From an uncultured Phycisphaerales bacterium (GTDB taxonomy: Bacteria > Planctomycetota > Phycisphaerae > Phycisphaerales > UBA1924): DNA of 34,166 bases. The position numbers were made by a program, and so were the translations under genes. Shown piece after piece: positions 30,099-34,166 of this stretch (position 1 is its first letter; every line of letters begins with the position of its first letter). The stretch covers positions 1 through 34,166 of the forward strand of contig CALLYM010000271.1 in assembly GCA_937858155.1 (NCBI GenBank), written 5' to 3'. Under the pieces are notes generated by a model, which had not been told where the DNA came from, did not search any database, and was given only the letters and a program-made list of their open reading frames with translations.

Positions 30099-32819
30099 AT
30101 GGCAGGCATCACCAACGCGCACATCACGCTTCTTTCCCGCCCCGGTCGCGGCGCCCTTACGCTGGTGCTCGCGCTCGCGAGCGGGCTCGCGCTGCCGGCT
30201 CTCGCTCAGGAAAAGGTCCTGCAGCGTCCAAACGGCAAGGACGAACGGATCCGCAAGCCCGGCGTGACGCCCGCGGCTCCCACGCCGGGTCTCCAGCCCG
30301 CCAACCAGCCCGGGATGCAACCGGGGGTTCAGCCCGGGGTGCAGCCGGGTCAGCCCAGCCAGCCCGCTCAGCCCCCGCACCCGGCGCAGCCACTGGAATC
30401 CGCGGGGGATGAGACGGTGACGCTTTCCGCGTTTACCGAGCCGGTCTCCCTGTCGTCGTTGGTGGACATGGTCGCCGAGACCCTGCAGCTGAATGTCGCC
30501 ACCAAGGGCGACGTGCCCGGCACGGTGGTCTTCAACGCACCAGTTCCGGTCAAAAAGAGCGAGCTCATTGCGCTTTTGGACCAGTTGCTGGAGCAGCAGG
30601 GCTGGGCCATCACCAAGGACAAGTTCGGGTTCTACACCGTGGCCCCCATGATGGACATCCGTCCGATCGTGGGCAGCGAACGCTCCACGACGCGCGTTTT
30701 CAGCATCCCCAACATCCGCCCCTCGTCGATCAAGTCCGCGATCGAGGGGCAGTTCATGGGCAACCCCCAGCAGGCCAACCGCCAGTACACGTACATCGAT
30801 GAGCTGGGCGTCATCGTCGCCACCGACACGCCGCGGAAGCTGGACGCCATCCAGGACATCATCAACCAGATCAGTGAATCGTTCCAGAAGTCGCAGTACA
30901 TCCGCCTGGAGCTCACGTACATCGCGGCGCCCGTGGCCCGCGAGCGTGCGCTGCAGCTCATCGGTCAGATCTCCCAGCCGCTCCGCACGGACCCCAACCA
31001 GGCCGTGCAGGCGCAGATCCAGAACTTCAACCCCCAGGGCGGCGGCCAGGCCGGCGCACTCAGCAACTTGGGCGACCGCCTCACGGTGGACCCTCAGGGC
31101 AACGCGTTGTTCTTCCGCGGATTGCCCGAGGAGATCGAGGGCGTGCGCAAGCTGCTGGCGATTATCGACCGGCCGAACGCGCTGGTGCCCAAACAGTACT
31201 TCGCGGGCTCTTCGGCCAAGCAGATCGCCGACCTCGCGCGCGGGCAGGGGCTGGGCGAGGTGACCTCGATCGCGCGCGGGCAGCAGGCCCAGTTCGCCTT
31301 CCAGCAGGGCGGCATCGTGAACGATCAGCGCTCTTCGTCCACCATTGGCGGGCCCGTTATGGTGGTGGACGAGTCGAGCGGCAACATCATCTATTACGCC
31401 ACGCCCGAGCAGCAGGAGCGCCTCGCCGCGCTCATCCGCGAGCTGGACACCAAGGCGGAGCGCATCGTCCTTGAGACCTACAAGCTCCGCAACAGCGACT
31501 CGGAGGATGTCGCTGACATTCTCAACAACCTCATCAACAACAGCCAGCCGCTGGGCACCAGCGCCATCCTGCCCGGAGGAGGCAACCCGCAGCCTGTCAC
31601 CCGGCGTGCGTCCCGCGCGAACATCAACCCCGACGGTTCCACCTCGGCGTACGACGAGAATTTCGGCTTTGACCCCGACTCTTTCGTCATCGCCGACATC
31701 TCGAACAACCAGGTCATCGTGAAGGCCCGGGCAGGCCAGCAGAAGGAGTTCGCGAAGCTCATCGGCAAGCTGGATCAACGCAAGCCCCAGGTCTATGTCG
31801 AGGCCATGATCGTCGCCGTCACGACGGATGATCGCCTGCGGCTCGCGTTCGAGAACCAGCTCATCAACGCGAACGGTACGGGCGGCGTCCTCAACACCAA
31901 CTTCGGCCTGGGGTCCTTCGCGTCCACGGGGCAGGCCATCCTGGGCGCCAAGACCGTCGCCACGGGCCTCTCGGGCATGACTGCCGCGATCATCAAGAGC
32001 GACCAGGTGCCGATCATCATGACGGCCCTTGCGAACGAGACCAACTCGAAGATCGTTTCCTCGCCCCAGCTCCTTGTGGACGACAACGAGGAGGCGGAGG
32101 TGGTGAGCGTGGACGAGCAGCCGACGACAACGATCAGCCGAGGAACCGGCGGGTCGGGCGACGTGGTTGCGCAGGGCCAAAGCGCCACCGCAGGCACCAA
32201 GCTGACGGTGACGCCCCGCATCTCCGACAGCGCGGCCCTGCGCCTCAAGTACAACATCGAGTTGTCCAGCTTCACGGGCGAGGCGCAGACGGTGGGCGGG
32301 ACGGTGCTGTCGCCCCCCAAGCAGACCAACACCATCAAGAGCGAGAGCATCACCGTGCCCACCGACTCCACGGTCATCGTCGGCGGCCTCGTGGTTTCCC
32401 AGGACAACAAGACCGTCGCCAAGGTGCCGCTGTTGGGCGACATCCCGCTGATCGGGAAGCTCTTCGCGGACACGAAGACGGGCGACCGCAAGACGCGGCT
32501 GTACGTCTTCCTGACCCCGCGCATCATCCGCGATCCCAACTTCGAGGACCTGCGTCTGCTGAGCCAAGGCCCGCAATCGGCGAGCAAACTGGCCGCCGAA
32601 TTCCCGGCGCTGGCACCCAAGGCGATCGATCTATGGAAGGATTCGACGCCCCCCTCGCCTATTGACGTGCCTGATTCTCCGCTGGGCGCAACACCCGCCG
32701 CGCCCATGCCAGCGCCGCTGGAGCTCCCGCCCGTCGTCGAGTCCAAGCCCGCCACCCCCGCACCCAGGCCCATACCACCTGTCCGCGACAGCGATAAGCA
32801 GGAAATAAACCCCGACTGA
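30099..32819 (+). CDS. gspD: GspD-type secretin, outer-membrane channel
   Basis: The product has 906 residues. A signal peptide (hydrophobic ALTLVLALASGLALPALA before QEK) is followed by a Pro/Gln-rich linker (about 65-98), an N0-like domain (TVTLSAFTEPVSLSSLVDMV), and N1-N3 ring-building domains (TTRVFSIPNIRPSSIKSAIE; QQERLAALIRELDTKAERIV; KPQVYVEAMIVAV). The secretin channel follows: NSKIVSSPQLLVDDNEEAEV, GTKLTVTPRISDSAALRLKY and the hallmark VPLLGDIPLIGKLF near 775. The Pro-rich C-terminus may bind a pilotin. Such channels export folded proteins (type II secretion) or pili. The following gspE supports a T2SS or T4P-like system; the rest lies beyond the window. ATG 30099 gives a proper signal peptide, and ATG 30045 is an alternative. 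Confidence 0.92.
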   Translation: MAGITNAHITLLSRPGRGALTLVLALASGLALPALAQEKVLQRPNGKDERIRKPGVTPAAPTPGLQPANQPGMQPGVQPGVQPGQPSQPAQPPHPAQPLESAGDETVTLSAFTEPVSLSSLVDMVAETLQLNVATKGDVPGTVVFNAPVPVKKSELIALLDQLLEQQGWAITKDKFGFYTVAPMMDIRPIVGSERSTTRVFSIPNIRPSSIKSAIEGQFMGNPQQANRQYTYIDELGVIVATDTPRKLDAIQDIINQISESFQKSQYIRLELTYIAAPVARERALQLIGQISQPLRTDPNQAVQAQIQNFNPQGGGQAGALSNLGDRLTVDPQGNALFFRGLPEEIEGVRKLLAIIDRPNALVPKQYFAGSSAKQIADLARGQGLGEVTSIARGQQAQFAFQQGGIVNDQRSSSTIGGPVMVVDESSGNIIYYATPEQQERLAALIRELDTKAERIVLETYKLRNSDSEDVADILNNLINNSQPLGTSAILPGGGNPQPVTRRASRANINPDGSTSAYDENFGFDPDSFVIADISNNQVIVKARAGQQKEFAKLIGKLDQRKPQVYVEAMIVAVTTDDRLRLAFENQLINANGTGGVLNTNFGLGSFASTGQAILGAKTVATGLSGMTAAIIKSDQVPIIMTALANETNSKIVSSPQLLVDDNEEAEVVSVDEQPTTTISRGTGGSGDVVAQGQSATAGTKLTVTPRISDSAALRLKYNIELSSFTGEAQTVGGTVLSPPKQTNTIKSESITVPTDSTVIVGGLVVSQDNKTVAKVPLLGDIPLIGKLFADTKTGDRKTRLYVFLTPRIIRDPNFEDLRLLSQGPQSASKLAAEFPALAPKAIDLWKDSTPPSPIDVPDSPLGATPAAPMPAPLELPPVVESKPATPAPRPIPPVRDSDKQEINPD
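30292..30392 (+). repeat. Short imperfect repeats coding a Pro/Gln-rich linker
   Basis: Degenerate repeats of CAGCCCG / CAACCGG type encode (M/V)QPG and QPAQP units between the secretin signal peptide and its first folded domain. This is probably a flexible spacer that can vary in length by slippage. Confidence 0.6.
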
Positions 32820-32882
32820 CCTCGCCTCCGCCGCTCGTTTCACTACCCTCTCGCCTGCGCTTCGAGTCTGCCGCACCACGAG

Positions 32883-33827
32883 ATGCCCCCATCTTCCCCC
32901 AAACCCAAGGACCTTGCCAAGCGCGGGCCGGCACCCGCCAACGGCAACGGCCCCTCCGCCGTTGAGTTGTCGCGGCTGTCGCAGGTGCTTTCACCCCTGC
33001 CGGTAACGCCCGAGCACCTGCGGCGCTTTCCTGCCATCGAGGGGAGCGACGAGGAGCCGTGGGACGTGCTGTTGAGCGTTTTGGCGATGGACGAGCACCA
33101 GGGCCTGGAACTTCTGGCGCAACGGACAGGGCTGCAGTATGTGGCCGAGCCGCGGCTGGCTGAGTCCGCGAGCCGGTTCTATGAACTTGTCCCTCCCGAC
33201 ATCGCGCGGGCCCGGCTGGTGGCCGGCCTGGAATCCGACGGGCACGTGATGACCGTGGCAACGGCCCAGCCGATGCAGCCGGGCGTTTTTACGATGCTCG
33301 AGGACATGCTCGCGATGCCCCTGAGGTGCGTGCTTTCACCTCGCGCGGGCGTGGCGAACCTGATCAATCGCGGCTACGAGCAGAAGCAGGACCTGGTCAC
33401 GGAGATCGTCGAGGAGATGCCGCTGGACGAGCGGGCCATCGCCTCGGCCGCCGGCGCTGCCGGCCAGTCCACTGACCTGCTGCAGCTTGCGCGACAGGGC
33501 CCGGTCATCCGGCTGGTGAACATGATCCTGTTCGAGGCGCTGCGGCGGCGCGCGAGCGACGTGCACATCCAGCCCGAAGAGAACAAACTGGTCATCCGCT
33601 TCCGCATCGACGGGTCGCTGGTGGACGCCTTCAACCCACCCGCGTCGCTCGCGAGCGCGATCTCGTCGCGCCTCAAGGTGATGACGGAGTTGGACATCGC
33701 CAACCGCCACAGCCCGCAGGACGGGCACACCAGCGTGCGGGTCGGCAGCCGGAACGGGGACGAGAGCAGAGTGGCTGACAACAGAATTCAACTCCGAGAA
33801 GCTGGTTGGCGACGACCCTGGCCTTGA
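32883..33827 (+). pseudogene. gspE: GspE/PulE type II secretion ATPase, truncated before Walker A
   Basis: Codons 1 to about 291 are a good GspE: an N-terminal T2SSE_N-like part (PWDVLLSVLAMDEHQGLELL, AQRTGLQY, PPDIARARLVAGLE), then the start of the ATPase domain (GPVIRLVNMILFEALRRRAS, DVHIQPEENKLVIRFRIDGS, SRLKVMTELDIANRHSPQDG, VRVGSRN). Just after SRN, at about 33756, the match ends. The frame runs through unrelated sequence to a stop at 33825-33827. Walker A (GPTGSGKTT), the Asp box and Walker B are absent, so this product could not hydrolyse ATP. Intact relatives are about 550 residues. The break coincides with other gene fragments, pointing to an assembly junction or rearrangement rather than point decay. 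It follows gspD by 63 nt and is very likely in its operon. Confidence 0.85.
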
Positions 33828-33876
33828 GGGGCGCCGGACCCCAGTCCGCATTGCTGTGAGGGCTGGGGCGTGGCCG

Positions 33877-33979
33877 TCAGGCGTGGTGAGGCTTGCTGTG
33901 GACGACCGCGTGATCGGAGGGTGAAAGGCGACCGTAGGTCCAGCCGAGCACCGCTCCGAAGATCAGGTGCAAGACCAGC
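33877..33979 (-). pseudogene. C-terminal fragment of a small membrane protein
   Basis: Read on the minus strand, LVLHLIFGAVLGWTYGRLSP begins close to 33978, and the frame ends SKPHHA-stop at 33877-33879. HLIFGAVLGWTYG resembles the last helix of small multi-pass proteins with repeated (Y/F)GAxLGxxYG motifs (of the DUF6789 sort). Upstream codons in this frame are only the antisense of the aldo/keto reductase piece, so the gene is cut off. It could also be a chance ORF. Confidence 0.4.
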
Positions 33980-34147
33980 GTCATCATCGGCGCCAAGAAC
34001 CGCGACCAGCTCGCCGACAACCTGGCCGCGGCCTCGCTGAAGCTGACGCCGGAGCAGGTCGCGCGCCTGGACGAATCCAGCGCCCTGCCGCCCGAATACC
34101 CAGGCTGGATGGTGACCATGCAGAACCGCGAGCGCCGCCCCTCCTGA
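33971..34147 (+). pseudogene. C-terminal fragment of an aldo/keto reductase
   Basis: The frame reads KTSVIIGAKNRDQLADNLAA, then LKLTPEQVARLDESS and a tail to TGA at 34145-34147. SVIIGA(R/K)NxxQLxDNL is the NADP(H)-binding end of aldo/keto reductases, and LTPEQVARLDE their usual last helix. A stop at 33935-33937 and loss of similarity before 33971 show that only the last ~58 residues are present. It starts where the minus-strand membrane fragment ends, so this is a junction and not a gene in its own right. Confidence 0.65.
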
Positions 34148-34166
34148 CCGGCATCCTGACCGGCAT
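34143..34166. repeat. Tandem 12-bp repeat at the very end
   Basis: CCTGACCGGCAT occurs twice in direct succession (34143-34154 and 34155-34166), flush with the last base. This is typical of an assembly edge. Confidence 0.8.

Noticed and set aside
29979..32576. 865-codon open frame on the minus strand
   Set aside because: It is antisense to the secretin gene, which has unambiguous family motifs. No SD or domain is seen in the antisense product.
1..34166. tRNA, rRNA, CRISPR, insertion sequences, integrases
   Set aside because: I looked for T-loop-like GGTTCGAAT strings, regular repeat-spacer spacing, transposase motifs and terminal inverted repeats and found none that hold up.

Overview
The window looks like a chromosomal stretch, at the end of a contig, from a planctomycete of the class Phycisphaerae. 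Base composition is high in GC. Several secreted proteins end in the paired EF-hand-like 'GC-type dockerin' module typical of that group. The gene set (CHASE2 Ser/Thr kinase, FecR-like lipoproteins, a DUF58/VWA operon, a T2SS-type secretin) also fits. No taxonomic search was possible.

Layout. 1-1667: the tail of one dockerin protein, a terminator, and a complete secreted dockerin protein. 1836-2663: ispD. 2669-6417 (minus): a Ser/Thr kinase with a CHASE2 sensor, followed by two paralogous FecR-like lipoproteins. 6498-9849 (minus): lipoprotein, dprA, an unknown ORF and lexA, the last two overlapping by about 200 nt out of frame. 9915-13251 (plus): a SpoIID/LytB-type lipoprotein and a di-haem cytochrome c peroxidase carrying a dockerin tail. 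13286-14437 (minus): a DUF1275-STAS fusion. 14782-18756 (plus): glmS and a secreted ankyrin-repeat reading frame split by one amber codon. 18843-19328 (minus): a GNAT acetyltransferase. 19661-27188 (minus): DUF58, BatA/VWA and VWA/GATase-like genes joined by ATGA overlaps, then a GT39/ArnT-like membrane protein. 27231-28245 (plus): a secreted unknown, possibly frameshifted. 28257-29973 (minus): a B12-binding-domain protein and a BtuF-like cobalamin-binding protein. 30099-33827 (plus): a GspD secretin and a GspE ATPase that breaks off before its Walker A motif.

The last ~400 bases are a mosaic: interrupted gspE, the C-terminal end of a small membrane protein on the other strand, the last ~59 codons of an aldo/keto reductase, and a tandem 12-bp repeat flush with the end. 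This looks like an assembly junction or a recombination scar.

Themes worth following: (1) many genes have a -10-like hexamer 5-6 nt before the start codon and no Shine-Dalgarno, suggesting leaderless transcription next to SD-led genes; (2) the kinase/CHASE2 plus twin FecR-like lipoproteins form a compact candidate signalling cassette; (3) dockerin tails occur on unrelated proteins, including a periplasmic-type peroxidase; (4) a STAS domain is fused to DUF1275, resembling SulP-STAS transporters. I saw no tRNA, rRNA, CRISPR array, transposase or integrase.
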